Positions 1-11,039 are shown, numbered from the stretch's first letter. The stretch is DNA of 64,000 nt from Brachionus manjavacas (GCA_019054805.1 JAHQIY010000011.1:191001-255000), one strand, 5' to 3'. Numbers and translations are program-made. The notes: generated by a model not told the origin, from the letters alone.

Positions 1-747
1 TCAGTGTTTGCATACGTATCCATATTCTATAAAGCAAGGCGCCACGAAGGTGAATCGGTGAATGAATATGTCGTGAGACTGAGACAGCTAGCCAAACCGT
101 GCAAATTCGGAAATGATTTAGAGAAAGAGCTGCTGAGGGCATTCGTGTTTGGATGTGGTATAGCAAAGGTAGAGGAAATGATGGCATCGAAAGATGACAA
201 AACCCTGAAAGATGCAATCGAATGTGGTCTCAAAAACGAGCACCAACTTGAAGACATAAAGCAGATCAGGTTGATCCACACACCAGAATCGGTATCAGGC
301 GGTAGCATAAATCAAACCTTCGAACCCCGTGGACTAAACTCAACGCAACAAACTGGAATATGTGGATGGTGTGGTAATGAACAGCATGATCGCAATCAAT
401 GTCCAGCCAGAGGCAATAACTGCAACAAATGTGGCACTGAAGGCCACTACGGCAAGATGTGCCGAGAATCAAAAGACGTAACAACTCAAAAACCGAATAG
501 TCACATGAACAGAAATCGAGGTAGCACTAAGTCATTTGGAAAAATGAATCGCAGTAAAACGGTGGCAACAGTCGGCCATCACTTAAAGGGAAGTTTGAAT
601 AACAGCAACCGAAACATCTCGTTATCACAACAACAATACGATGAATACTCACGCTATGTGAAGGCAACGGAGTGGGACACGTTCAACATGGTAATTGACA
701 GTCGGACATGTGATCCAATGACTAACATAGTCATCAACGGTACTTAA
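1..747 (+). pseudogene. Gag region with two CCHC zinc knuckles (partial)
   Basis: The frame is open from the first base, so the real start lies upstream of the window. Two canonical CX2CX4HX4C nucleic-acid-binding knuckles are visible, CGWCGNEQHDRNQC at 361-402 and CNKCGTEGHYGKMC at 421-462. They are preceded by a helical region typical of a retrotransposon capsid C-terminus (EYVVRLRQLAKPC). A basic, Asn-rich linker follows. A TAA at 745-747 ends the frame, and the same frame continues directly into a protease motif, so gag and protease were probably one frame before the stop arose. Confidence 0.85.
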
Positions 748-1226
748 ATACGGGTAATGGTAGACACCGGAGCAGCAGCAAATGCGATAAATGAACAGAC
801 CTACAACACCATGGATCCAAAGCCACCACTCAAACAACTCAAACTACCGCTCTACGGATTTGGTAATCCAGACAAACCCCTGACAACTCTGGGTTATTTT
901 CAACCAAGTTAAGATGGAGGACAAACCAATCAGGTGCACAGATAGTTGTAATGAAGGGAAACTCACATCAGAACTTAATCGGCAGACACACGGCGGTAGA
1001 ACTCGGTATGGTTTCTTTGAACTTGGTTCAAGCAGATCTTAACCAAATAGGACAGAAACTCCAGTACAGCAAATCCGAACTCGTCGTCCTCTATCCAGAA
1101 CTATTCAGTAGAAAACTAGGCTGCGCAATCAATACAGAAGTCAAATTAGAAATTGATAAGAGTATCATACCGGTAAAGCAACCACTACGTCCGATTGCAT
1201 TTCACTATCGCCAGGCTCTGGAGTAG
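748..1226 (+). pseudogene. Retropepsin-like protease and start of reverse transcriptase, broken
   Basis: The catalytic triplet of a retroviral-type aspartic protease appears as VMVDTGAAANAI (DTGA at 763-774) in the gag frame just after the stop. That frame stops again at about 907. The rest of the protease and the link to reverse transcriptase continue in another frame from about 951 (HQNLIGRHTAVELGMV, LYPELFSRKLGC) to a stop at 1224-1226. One frameshift and two stops therefore separate the protease from the polymerase. Confidence 0.8.
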
Positions 1227-2114
1227 GAGCTGGATAAACAAGTTGCGGAAGGCATATTAGAGAGAGTAGAGTTAGGCCATAAACCAATAACATGGATATC
1301 CAACCTTGTAGTGGTGCCTAAGTATCGAAAACCGAATGCCAATCAACGCGACCCAGCGCATAAGCAAGAATTGGCAGTGAGGCTGACTTGTGATGCTAGG
1401 CCAGTTAACAAAGCACTAGTGAGAACAAGGTACCCAATGAAGACAATTGATGACCTGATAATGCAAATCAACGGTGCAACAATTTTCTCGAAACTTGACC
1501 TTAACAAGGCCTTCCACCAGCTGATGCTTGCAGAAGAATCAAGCCCACTAACCACTATCACCACCCACAAAGGTTTCTATTGGTACAAGCGACTACACAT
1601 GAGCATAGCAAGCGCATCGGAAATTTTTACCGAGAAGATAAGAGAGATGTTATCAGACCTTCCTGGACAACTAAACATGACCGATGACATCCTCGTATTC
1701 GGAAGAAACAGAGAACAACACCAAACGAACCTGCTAGCTGTGTTGAAACGTCTAGAGCAAAGCGGCCTAACACTCAATATAGAAAAGTCAGAATTTTACA
1801 AAAATGAGCTCACCTTCTACGGCTTGAAATTCTCATCTACCGGTGTGTCACCAACCATGGATCGTGTGAGAGCGATCCGCCAAGCATCAGCTCCAACTAA
1901 CACTAAAGACCTGCACAGTTTTCTTTGCAGTGTTACATGGAGTTCAGGGTTCATAAAAAATTTATGCACAATGGCTGAACCACTTTGGAGACTGACAAAG
2001 AGCGGCGTAAAATGGCACTGGGGAGAAATTGAACAGAGTGCGTTTGAAGATATAAAGCAAGCAATATCAACTAAATGCATAGGCTTCTTCAAAAAGATTG
2101 GGACACGTCATTGA
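1227..2114 (+). pseudogene. Reverse transcriptase domain of the Ty3/gypsy-like element
   Basis: The frame is open from the stop at 1226 to 2114. It shows the LTR-retrotransposon RT landmarks: RLTCDARPVNKALVRTRYP, FSKLDLNKAFHQLML (motif A with catalytic Asp) and the metal-binding pair in MTDDILVFG (1678-1695). The residue before the Asp pair is Thr in a Met-Thr-Asp-Asp context instead of the common Tyr/Ile-x-Asp-Asp. The thumb region follows. The frame is lost near 2100, where RNase H continues in another frame. Confidence 0.88.
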
Positions 2115-2816
2115 CGGTGGACGCAAGCCCGGTTGGATTGGGAGCAGTGTTCCATCAAGTCAACCCATATAATCCAAAAGAACGACAAATAGTGAGCTGC
2201 ATCTCTCGAATGTTAACAGATGTAGAACGTAGGTATAGTCAATGTGAAAAGGAAGCCCTTGGGTTAGTTTGGTCGTGCGAACGACTTTGGTTGTATCTTC
2301 TCGGAAGACCATTCTCAATAGAAACAGACAACCGAGCTGTCAAGATGATTTTTACCAACACAAAATCAAGACCACCTGCCAGAATAGAACGGCTAGCATT
2401 ACGCCTGTCTCAATTTCACTGTAGTTCATAGACCGGGCAGTTCAAACATCGCTGACTACTTTTCTAGGCATCCGACAACAAGCACAAAAAGTGAGTTCCT
2501 TGAAGAAATAAGAGCCAGCATCGAAAACGAAAGCTTTATCAACGCTGTCACAAGTTTCAAGCTACCATACGCAGTTACGCTTGATCAAGTTCGTTCCGAG
2601 ACAAAGCGGGACGAAGAACTGCAGACACTAATCCAACTCATCGGTGATAAGACAGGTCTCAAGTTGCTACCAAAGAGGATGAACGCATTCAAACACGTTT
2701 TCAGTGAACTTTACGTTACGCGAGATGGTATACTTTTGAGGGGGCAGAATATCATAATACCTACAGTACTACGAGCAAAAATAGCTGATCTCGCTCACAA
2801 GGATATCAAGGAATAG
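2075..2816 (+). pseudogene. RNase H and connection region of the Ty3/gypsy-like element
   Basis: RNase H is recognisable from TVDASPVGLGAV (first catalytic Asp at 2120-2122), the Glu in SQCEKEALGLVWSCERLW, and IETDNRAVK. The frame stops at 2431. The next segment (VVHRPGSSNIADYFSRHP onward) is in a different frame from about 2422 and stays open to a TAG near 2815. That tail holds the typical end of RNase H and the start of the integrase zinc-binding region (RAKIADLAHKD). Confidence 0.82.
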
Positions 2817-2830
2817 TCAAGACCAAACGA

Positions 2831-4234
2831 TTGATAAGATCTCGAGTATGGTACCCAGGAATAGACAAGCAAGTGGAAGAGCGAGTCAAAAACTGTCCAG
2901 AATGCCAAGTCATAGATGCTAAACGCACATTCGAGCCATTACAGCCATCGGAGCTACCTGCTGGGCCATGGCAAAAAGTCTCAGCAGACTTCTTCGGCCC
3001 GATGACAAACGGGGACTATTGGTTAGTCAACAGTTGCGACTACTCAAAGTGGGTGAGTGTTTCTCGCATACGTAGTGTAGCTTTCGATGCAGTGGAACCA
3101 GTGCTAAGTAAGCTCTTCAGCAAAATGGGAATCCCCTTAGAATACAAAACCGATAATGGCTCACCATTTCAATCACGCGATTTTACCCAATTTTCAGAAC
3201 GATTGGGTTTCAGCAACCGGAAAGTAACACCTTACTGGCCTAGAGCAAATGCCACCGCTGAGAATGTGATGCGAAAATTGAAGAGGGTGCTACAGATAGC
3301 AAAGCTAGAAAAGCAAAATCCTGACGCAGTGCTGAATGAATTTTTATCCAGCTCCCACGACACGCCACATAGCGCTACAGGGATTGCACCCAATATGCTT
3401 CTCTTCGGCTACGCCAGGACATCAGGATTATCGATCATAGACTCAAATTATGATGATCGACAAAAATGCCATCGCATGGCTCAAGAGCAGCACAAGAAGA
3501 ACGCTGAACAAATGAAGCGGCAGTTCGATATGAAAATGAAAGCAAAAGAATGCACGATCCAAATGGGTGACATTGTCTTGTGCAGACAAAGCACCTCGAG
3601 CAAAAGTGATTCTGCCTGGGACCCACATCCTTTTACAGTGACCAGTGTGAAGGGTTCAATGATTGAGGCTACTAGATGCTACCCACAGATTCGAAAGGTG
3701 GCCAGGAACTCCAGTTTCTTTAAATTATACAGAAATTATACATTATACAGAGAGTGGAATATCTCAGATGAAAACACCGCAAATACAATTCCAGCCACTT
3801 CAACTACCGCAAGAGAGTCAACGTCACGCCGAACTCAGACAAGCTCAGCAGAACGAGAAAGAAAAGAAGTCTTGACTACCCGTATTCAACAGTGTTCAGC
3901 ACTGAATATGGAACTCGAAGAGTCAGGAGCGGAGGCAACTGAACCAGCAAGCTCCACCAATACAGCACCAGAGACCAGAAAAAAGTCCATGGAAGCTAGC
4001 AAAATGGTAGCACGCCCGGCCGGTCGACCAACGTTTGAAGAGTCACACAAAATACAAATGGAACGGCAAGCTGCACTAGCGATCCAAATTGAGCTTAACC
4101 CGCCAGCAAGAAGATCCTCAAGGCTAGCAAGAAAGGCAGCACCAGAGAATAACCATCTCTCTTCTGAAAGGGGGGAAGATAATGTGAAGCGACAAGTTGG
4201 ATATAACACCCAACTTTCGGCTTACCCATTGTGA
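2831..4234 (+). pseudogene. Integrase with long C-terminal extension
   Basis: This is the longest open frame in the element (467 codons). The cysteine half of the HHCC zinc finger is seen in VKNCPECQ. The DDE catalytic core is present: Asp in VSADFFGPM, Asp in YKTDNGSPFQS and Glu in NATAENVMRKLKRV. The histidine half of the zinc finger lies upstream in the broken frame. After about residue 300 the tail is low-complexity, Ser/Thr/Glu/Arg-rich and may be disordered. The ATG reported is only the first Met after the upstream stop, not a genuine start. Confidence 0.88.
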
Positions 4235-4464
4235 CTGTGGTGTCACCAGCAAATAAGCAAACTTTCATTTGCTATACTTTGATTTTATATTTATCAACTA
4301 TAAGTTACAAAGAAATGCTTAGAAGAGAGAACTAAGCTAATCGCTTGTTTACTTGTTTTGTTTTCTAATCAAACCGGTTGCACGGCTAATTGACTTCTAA
4401 AATCAATAAGAACATTTTATTTTTACTGAAGAACCTGTGCTTCATCGCAAGCGTCAACTAAACA
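4166..4464 (+). repeat. Polypurine tract and putative 3' LTR
   Basis: A purine run (4166-4179) directly precedes the dinucleotide TG at 4183. A stretch of about 280 bp runs from there to a CA at 4463-4464, in size like the 274 bp LTRs of the other element in this window. The matching 5' LTR is outside the window, so the boundaries rest on TG/CA and PPT position only. Confidence 0.4.
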
Positions 4465-4529
4465 AGTATAAAAAATTGAAAAATACTAAAATTAATCATT
4501 TCTTATTGATTTTTTATAAGGCGATACGT

Positions 4530-5349
4530 CAAGTTTTTAAAAGAAATTAAAAACTACCCAGACATTAAAACTCAATTTAAAGCTCCATTTTTTAAATTAA
4601 TTGATTAATTAGTTCACGAACTTAGCGAACGTTTTTCAGATGATTTAAAGCCACCATTTTTTATTTACGAATTACTTTTTGATGATGTTTGTCGTTTTGA
4701 TTATGAAAAAATTAAAAATAATTTAATGATCTATTAGGAAATAGTTGACTTTGAATATTTAGTATATGAGGTTAAGGTTTGGCAAAGTTTTAAAAAGTCG
4801 AATGATCTAAATTCTAAGTTAAAATCTAATAGTGTCACAAATTTAAAAGAAATATGGTTGCACAAAAACTTGAGATCATTATTGCCAAATCTTACAAAAT
4901 TAATTCAAATATATCTCACAGTTCCTATATCGTCTGCTTCTTCAGAGAGGTCGTTTTCGTGCTTAAAGCGTATTAAGACATGACTAAGAAATTCTATGAG
5001 TCAAGAGAGACTAAATAGCCTTGCTTTTTTAAGTATAGAAAAAGAGGAATTAGATAACTTGACTTGGATAAAATCATAGATATTTTTTGTTCAGCTAAAG
5101 AACGTAGAATATCATTCAATTAACAATATTAAAATTTTTGTATTACAATTTTCCAGTTTTTTGTTAAATTTTATAAATTATAATAGTTTTTCTTAATGTG
5201 TTTTTCTAAATATTTTTTTATAATAGGCATTTTTATAAAAATTTGATAAATAAATCGTTAAAATAAAAATATCTGGGAATCAAAACAGACACACACACTC
5301 GGGACCCATATTTCGCCATACCAGTCAAGAAATCCTGGATCCGCCACTG
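4530..5349 (+). mobile_element. hAT transposon remnant: transposase C-terminus plus right terminal repeat
   Basis: The stretch 4900-5070 reads as the hAT C-terminal dimerisation domain: LTVPISSASSERSFSCLKRI followed, after a TGA at 4981-4983, by RNSMSQERLNSLAFLSIE. Weaker upstream similarity (FIYELLFDDVCRFDYEKI) carries another stop. The 16 bases at 5334-5349 are CCTGGATCCGCCACTG, the reverse complement of CAGTGGCGGATCCAGG, a terminal inverted repeat style known from hAT elements. No left TIR is visible, so the copy is 5'-truncated and inactive. Confidence 0.8.
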
Positions 5350-6244
5350 ATCATCCGCATTACTAAAAAGTTCAAGAGCTTTTCATCGAGACATGGTTCA
5401 AAAAATTACTATTAGTCTAGGAATTAAGTAGAGTTAGGAATCAAAAGCATTATTAACCATGTCTTTGATTTTTTTTACAAGAAAAAAAAGACAATATTTA
5501 TGAAGCGTTCAAAAAACCCCTCTCCGGGTTTAACGTATATTTTTTCTTTAGCATGAAAATACATTTTTTTTTCTAATCAAAGTTAATTAATTATAACATT
5601 TTTTTGATTTTAGTTTTGATGGAAAAAAAAACTTTCAAAAAAGATTAAATTCTTGGAACAACAAGCTAAAGAAGTACCAAAAAGGGTCGAAAAAACCCCT
5701 CCTGTTTTTGAGTTTTTGTTTTTTGCTCATTTAGTGTTAAACATTACTAGACATTTTATGTCAAATAATGGTTCATAATCTAATTAACATCAAAGTGATT
5801 ATTAGAAAACTCTATTTAGAAAATTGACGTTAAATATGCTTTTAATTTTCGGAGTTTTTGTAGAAATAAAAAAAAAAGTTAACAAAAATTTTTATATTTC
5901 ATTAAATTTACAGAATAAGTTTTTAATCATTTAAACAAAAGTTTAAACATCAAATCTCCAAAAAATATAATTTGAAAAATTAAATTACTGCGGTTAAATT
6001 TTTAATGTCTTACTTCATTTGAAATTTACAAATTACCTTTAAAAACTAATTTAAAATAATTAATATAAAAAAATAATAAGAATCAGTTTAATTTTCTGAG
6101 CCTTTTATTACTTAATATTTTAAAAAATTTTCTAACTTGATTTGTTTTGTTAAAAATTCATCGATTATTTAATTTTTAATCTTAAAACTGGATAGTTCAA
6201 TTTAAATTTTTTATTAAAGTTTGAAAAAAAAAATTTAATAAATT
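5350..6244. other. AT-rich intergenic stretch
   Basis: Very AT-rich DNA with long A and T runs and no open frame of convincing composition on either strand. I see no gene or recognisable element. Confidence 0.6.
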
Positions 6245-6480
6245 TAATAAATTCTGGATTCGTATTTTTTTTTTGAATAAGTGTAATTTAGGCTAATTTC
6301 CAACATTGTGGAACGTATCCTTAAACGAGTGACGCGTTAAATATTTCTAAAAATTTTTTTTGGTCATTAGTAAATATTTTGATCATTTTGTTGCTTATTC
6401 CGTCGAAGCCTGATGATTTTTTAGAGTAAGCATTTTTAATATTTTGGTTTAGTTCTTCGCAAGTTATTGTGTTATTGTAT
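6245..6480 (-). mobile_element. LINE reverse transcriptase scrap
   Basis: Read on the minus strand, 6475-6370 gives the hallmark KKSSGFDGISNKMIKIF of non-LTR retrotransposon reverse transcriptases. A little further (about 6325-6255) comes GYVPQCWKLA, a stop, then ITLIQKK, matching the usual G.VP..WK.A.I..I.K segment. Only this RT0-RT2 part is left. Confidence 0.75.
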
Positions 6481-6748
6481 CTTTTGCTCATTTAGTTTGT
6501 GTTCGGAAGTTTGGTTTCTTGTGATTCTGTCTCGCTTTTAAGAATATTCCAGAATTTTTGTTACATTCAATTAAAGCCTCATACTTCGTACTCCAGTGTT
6601 TGGTGTTTAAGTAAAATTATTTTTTATTTCAAACTAAAAAATATCTTGAACATCAGACAACATTTATTTTTAAGAAACAAAAATTTTAAACCAAGTATAA
6701 ATCAGTTTAGAATAAATTTAATTTAAAATCATTTCAAATTATTGCATT

Positions 6749-6862
6749 AAATATGACCAGACTTGTTTTTAAGTCACAAGTCTTAAGTCAAGTCATAACT
6801 TTGATCTAAATTTTTGTGACTTAGACTTAAAACTATGACTTATAAACAAGTCTGGATATGAC
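6749..6862. repeat. Foldback element with AAGTC-type repeats
   Basis: The ends are inverted copies: CCAGACTTGTTTTTAAGTC near 6753 pairs with GACTTATAAACAAGTCTGG ending near 6852, so the segment could form a hairpin of about 100 bp. Iterated ACTTG/AAGTC words lie inside. A related run of ACTTG/GACTT words occurs at about 28445-28520. Confidence 0.6.
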
Positions 6863-6869
6863 CAAGCAC

Positions 6870-7594
6870 ATTAACTCCATTTAAGTAAAGGCTTAAATTT
6901 TTTGCGGGTAACAAATTAAATTTTTTTTAGATGACAAAAAATTTAAAAATTTAAATTTTATTCTATTTTTTAAAAATGTATTACTAAAAATTTAGCATTT
7001 TAATATAAAGTAGTATCTAGTTGTAAAAAAGTTATTCAAATCTGAATTGAAATGATCGATTTGAAACGAACTTCACAACCCCAATTTTCTTTCTAATAAA
7101 TTAAATTGGAGAATTTTACAAAACCTTAAATATCGATTAGATTGTATATATTGGTATCACAATTCTAATAAATCTATTCAATATCTTGACATCAAGCTCT
7201 CTTTAGATATGCTTAGATTATTGTTCTTAACTTAAATACTTGTAAACTCGTTTAGTTCAGATTAAAATGACGACTTTATTTAAGTTAGTCAAATATTTCT
7301 GAAATTGAAATAAAACATAAAATTTAAAAAAAATGAGAATAAGAGAGCAAATTCAATTAAACTTTTAAATTTTTATAAACAAATAAATTCAAATATTTCA
7401 ACAGAAATTAACTTTCATCAAAATTGTTTTTTCTTTTAATAGAACTTGAAAAACAATTCTTTAAATATTTATAACATTTAAACAATTTGATTAAAAAATT
7501 TTTTGATATTTCGCAATTAAATTTTAATTATCTAGCTTCGGTGAATTCGACCAGAAAATTTTTATTTTTCTCAAAAAACTTCAAATAAATAAAT
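6870..7594. other. AT-rich intergenic stretch upstream of a protease gene
   Basis: No coding signal on either strand. It lies directly 5' of the + strand serine protease gene and must hold any proximal promoter, but I cannot point to a specific element. Confidence 0.5.
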
Positions 7595-7627
7595 ATGAAA
7601 AATGATTTTATAAAATTAAAAACTAAA

Positions 7628-8609
7628 ATGAGTTTACTATTCAATTTGTTGAGCCTAGTGATTGTTGGCAGAGTATTTTCATCCTGTCATTCTAAAACTT
7701 TCAGGATTATAAATGGTGAAGAAGCGTCAGTTTGGCCTTGGATGGTGTCATTGCAATCATTTAGTCAAAAAAGACATTTTTGTGGAGGGTCCCTAATTGC
7801 CTCCCAATATGTTCTCACAGCAGCGCATTGTTTCGAGAAAAATATGCCTTTTTTTATAATAGCTGGAGCAAATAACTTAATCGATCCAAACCTTATTATT
7901 TATGAAGTTTCTTCTGTGACTTTACATGAAAATTACAACTCTTCAAGTCTAGAGAACGACATAGCTTTGATTAAACTAACTAAAGGAATTGCTGAATCAA
8001 GCAAAGTTTCCCCTATCTGCCTTCCAAGTCAAACTCAAGAAAGTCTTATTATTAACCAAAAACTTACCACCTCTGGATGGTAACCTAATATTATAGAATT
8101 AATAATCAGATAGAAAAATTATTATTTGAAGGGGATACACACACCCAGGTGGTCCTAATTCGTCAAAAATTTTGTATCAAACAACCATGCAAATTTACGA
8201 AAACTCAACAATTTGTCCAATTGATCCAGATTTACATTATTGTGCCTATGACCCAAGTCCTAAGGAATCAAATGTTTGCTTTGGAGATTCGGGTGGACCT
8301 CTAATGTATTCATCTGGAGGAAATTGGTATTTGTATGGAATAACTAGTTTTGTTTTTGCAAATCAAGATGATAAATGTTTGAACAATTTATCTAGTTATT
8401 TTACCAAAGTTCCAAGATTCATAGATTGGATAAATACAAATATGTACAAAAATGTTAGTAATTTTACTTATATAGGTGAAAACTCAACGGATTTTTATAA
8501 AAATACAACTTCGCCCAAAAAAAATTTAATAGTTGAAAATAAAGCTTTGACAATAAATGAAACGAAGATTTTGATTTTTGTTTTGATTTGTTTTATTTTA
8601 TTTAATTGA
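7628..8609 (+). CDS. S1A (chymotrypsin-fold) serine protease with signal peptide and hydrophobic C-tail, two exons
   Basis: CDS is join(7628..8079,8132..8609), giving about 309 residues. The 52 bp intron starts GTAACC and ends TTTGAAG, and splicing restores the expected Trp-Gly (TTSGW to GYTHPGG). The inner Met at 7628 is preferred to the one at 7595 because a signal peptide (LLFNLLSLVIVGRVFSS) follows at once. The activation site is FRIINGEEASVWPW. The triad is His in LTAAHC, Asp in LENDIALIKL and Ser in CFGDSGGPL. By standard chymotrypsin alignment, position 189 is Asn and positions 214-216 are Ser-Phe-Val, so trypsin-like specificity is unlikely. Several N-glycosylation sites and a final hydrophobic run (ILIFVLICFILFN) suggest secretion with membrane or GPI anchoring. 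The substrate is unknown. Confidence 0.9.
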
Positions 8610-8829
8610 AAATAAAAAAAATTAAGTCTAAAATCATTTATATAATTTTTTTTTAAGATTTTTAGCATCTAAACATTATTGAATTTTTTATATTTAAAAT
8701 AAAACCTAGAATACCAAAGAAAAAATGAAATGTAATTGCAGTAGTAGTAAAAACTGTAGAGATAAAGTTATCCCAAATTTAACAGCATGCTAAATGATAA
8801 GTTATTTGTTTGTTTGTCCACATTTGATT
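8610..8829. other. AT-rich 3' flank of the protease gene
   Basis: AT-rich and without coding signal. AATAAA-like words just after the stop codon (near 8610) could serve for polyadenylation. Confidence 0.4.
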
Positions 8830-9060
8830 GTTCAGTTAAAATCAAGCAAATTATCTATCAACAATTTCTGAAGTTGTCTCTGAATAGATAGTTGACCACG
8901 TCTTGTGCCACCTGCGGGGCTGTCTAATTTATTTGAAGCCAGTAACTGATGTCCATGAATTAGCTCCACTCTTTCATATCCATGATTTATATTGTGTAGC
9001 TGGATAAAGTCACCTCGTCTACGTCTGTCTTCAAGTGAAATCCAGCCAAGATATAGAATT
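8830..9060 (-). mobile_element. LINE C-terminal fragment
   Basis: On the minus strand the stretch reads SLEDRRRRGDFIQLHNI, then NHGYERVELIHGHQLLAS and GGTRRGQLSIQRQ. It is the L..R..RGD.IQ..KI segment found downstream of reverse transcriptase in CR1/jockey-like LINE polyproteins. The same segment is seen at 56720-56900 as FEERRTRGDLIQMF. It has one stop and no RT left. Confidence 0.7.
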
Positions 9061-9254
9061 TTTTTGTCTTTAAAATAATTTTAGTAAAATCAATTAAAAA
9101 ATCTATTAAAAAGTTCAATATAAAGTGATATTTTAAAATTTCATATATGAAAATAAACTTGAAATAACATGTCAAATAATTGCTTAGTAAAATTTTTTAG
9201 TTCTCTATTATCAAAATAAAATATGACATTTTATATTTTGATCTCAAACTTCAG

Positions 9255-9480
9255 TTAGCCTAAAAATAGACTTTTTTTAACCAAAATTTAGTATCTGCAT
9301 CAACTCTGCGTCTGAGACTCGATTCAAGGTGTTTTGATGAACTAATCTGTCTACCTTGGAAAGGTAAAAAATTAAAATTTTGGAAGTAAATTGATTCCAC
9401 CAGATGAAGAAGGCCAAGTGAGTAAAGCAAGAATCGAAGAAGTACAGGCATTAAAGATTGAGATTTTAGTGAAAAATAGT
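9255..9480 (-). other. Coding-like patch, possible orphan exon
   Basis: The base composition is clearly less AT-rich than the surroundings. On the minus strand a pyrimidine-rich run ending CCTTTCCAAG precedes a frame reading VDRLVHQNTLNRVSDAELMQ to a stop. The plus strand also has a plausible frame (IPPDEEGQVSKARIEEVQA). I cannot tell which is real. It may be a decayed exon or a piece of an unrecognised element. Confidence 0.25.
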
Positions 9481-9499
9481 TATTTTTAATTTTATATTT

Positions 9500-10800
9500 T
9501 ATCAAATTGAATACAAAGAAAAATTAGAAAAATTAGAAAAATAATTAATTTATTTTGAAATTTTGGAAAAAATCTCAAATATCTTTAATGCTTTTCAGCA
9601 TTAATCTTAATTAGTGCATGCGATTTAAGTTGAGAATGCTGAACAAAAGCTAAATTTTGGTTCATAAGGCTTCAATATCAAACAAAAGAATACGGCATAT
9701 CCCAAGATAAATTAGTTAGAAGTAAATTTGGAAGTAAAATACTTAAATACAGAGTAAATTACTTTGGTATTCTTGAGAATTGAAAAAGGAAGAAAGTTGA
9801 GATTTTTGAATATAAGAAAGCTAGAAAGGAGCTTAGAAAATTAAATCGTCAAAAAATAAAATTATTGTTTTGAAGCTGAAAAGTCTACTAATTTATCCTA
9901 GTTTTTGTAAGCTCCTTAAATTTAAATTATGTGCACAGCAATTTAAATGTAAAAGCAAAGATTTTAAATGACGTAGTTTAAACAAAATTAATATCAACTA
10001 AAGTTAAATTTTCTGGTATACCCAGTCAAATTAATAAATAAAAAAAAAGAAAATTTTTCGTAAATTAATTTCGAAAAAATATTTCATAATTGTTTTTCGG
10101 AAATTTTTTGTAAAAAAATGGTCAAAAAATTTGAAAAAAGTAAACTTTAAAAAAAAATAAAACCTTTTTTAAAAAAAAATTCTAGATCTTAAAAATAGTA
10201 ACTCCTCGTTTTACAACAATCTGATTGAGTGAAAGAAAATATACGAAAATTAATCACTTTATAAATTTTGTTAATAAAAATTCAAAGATGTCTTATAAAT
10301 TAAATCTTTTTTATTTAATTTATTATATCAAAATAAAATAAAATAATATTTTATAGCTGTGCTAACAACAACTTTCAAAAAAAAAAACTGAATAATCACA
10401 ATTTTTCGAAATTTTATTTAATGAAATTTAATATTAAAATTTAGTTAATGTCAATTAAAAGCAATAAAAATAGAGATCATTCAAATTTGGTAAAGAATTG
10501 ATCATCATAAAAATTCGAAGTCAACCTAAACAATATTTCAATTAGAAACAGAAAATTTAAATTTAAAATTTTTTAAAATTCATCTTTTAATTTAAAATTT
10601 CACCTATAAATATTCTTCTTTAATCTATATTTATTTAATTAATTTTGAGTCCATAAGAAAAGATTAATCGATACGAAATTTAATATTAAGCATTTAAAAA
10701 GAATGTAAAATACTTTTAAAACTTTACATTTATTTAATTTTACTTTACAAAAGAGACTGCAGTAGTTGTAGCGGGCAGCTTCAATAACTGAAGGCATTTT
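9500..10800. other. AT-rich intergenic stretch
   Basis: Long A and T runs and simple-sequence AT DNA. No gene or element recognised. Confidence 0.5.
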
Positions 10801-10816
10801 TTAAAAGATCATTTAA

Positions 10817-11030
10817 GCTGAGTTGGCCTTTTGGAATGACAAGTTGATGAACATGTCTCTTTTGGACTCGTAGGTTTTTCGAGTGAATTCGTCGGGATGG
10901 AACTCAAGTGTCAAGTGGCTGTTCACATTGAACTTTTTGACTTCGGCGTCGTTGATCGTTGAACGTTCTAAAGTTCTAAGAATGAAATCCTTTTTTACAT
11001 CTTAAGGCTCGTAACGAGAACACAGGCATC
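10817..11030 (-). other. Unidentified C-terminal exon-like segment
   Basis: A markedly GC-richer island. On the minus strand it reads DVKKDFILRTLERSTINDAE, then VKKFNVNSHLTLEFHPDEF and TRKTYESKRDMFINLSF to a TAA near 10817, with balanced, protein-like composition. Just upstream, in a frame offset, DACVLVTSLKM reads naturally, so a frameshift or splice junction is likely around 11005-11010. I do not recognise the protein. It may be the last exon of a gene, or a pseudogene. Confidence 0.45.
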
Positions 11031-11039
11031 AAATATTTT

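Larger units (their letters stand above)
1..4464 (+). mobile_element. Ty3/gypsy-like LTR retrotransposon, 5'-truncated by the window edge, degenerate
   Basis: Gag with two zinc knuckles, then aspartic protease, reverse transcriptase, RNase H and integrase follow in Ty3/gypsy order (RT-RH before IN). The reading frame is interrupted by an in-frame stop after gag (745-747), a frame change between about 910 and 951, an in-frame stop at 1224-1226, frame changes near 2100 and 2425, and a stop near 2815. A polypurine tract (4166-4179) is followed by a TG at 4183, taken as the start of the 3' LTR, which may end at a CA near 4464. The 5' LTR and start of gag lie outside the window. The arrangement resembles elements often annotated as K02A2.6-like. 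It cannot encode an intact polyprotein. Confidence 0.9.

Noticed and set aside
3886-4209. Minus-strand frame of 107 codons
   Set aside because: It is the antisense of the integrase C-terminal extension.
6499-6726. Plus-strand open frame of 75 codons
   Set aside because: It partly overlaps the flank of an antisense LINE fragment and otherwise has random AT-rich composition.
7595-7627. Upstream ATG as the start of the first protease
   Set aside because: It would add a charged, Lys-rich 11-residue extension in front of an otherwise good signal peptide; the ATG at 7628 fits better.
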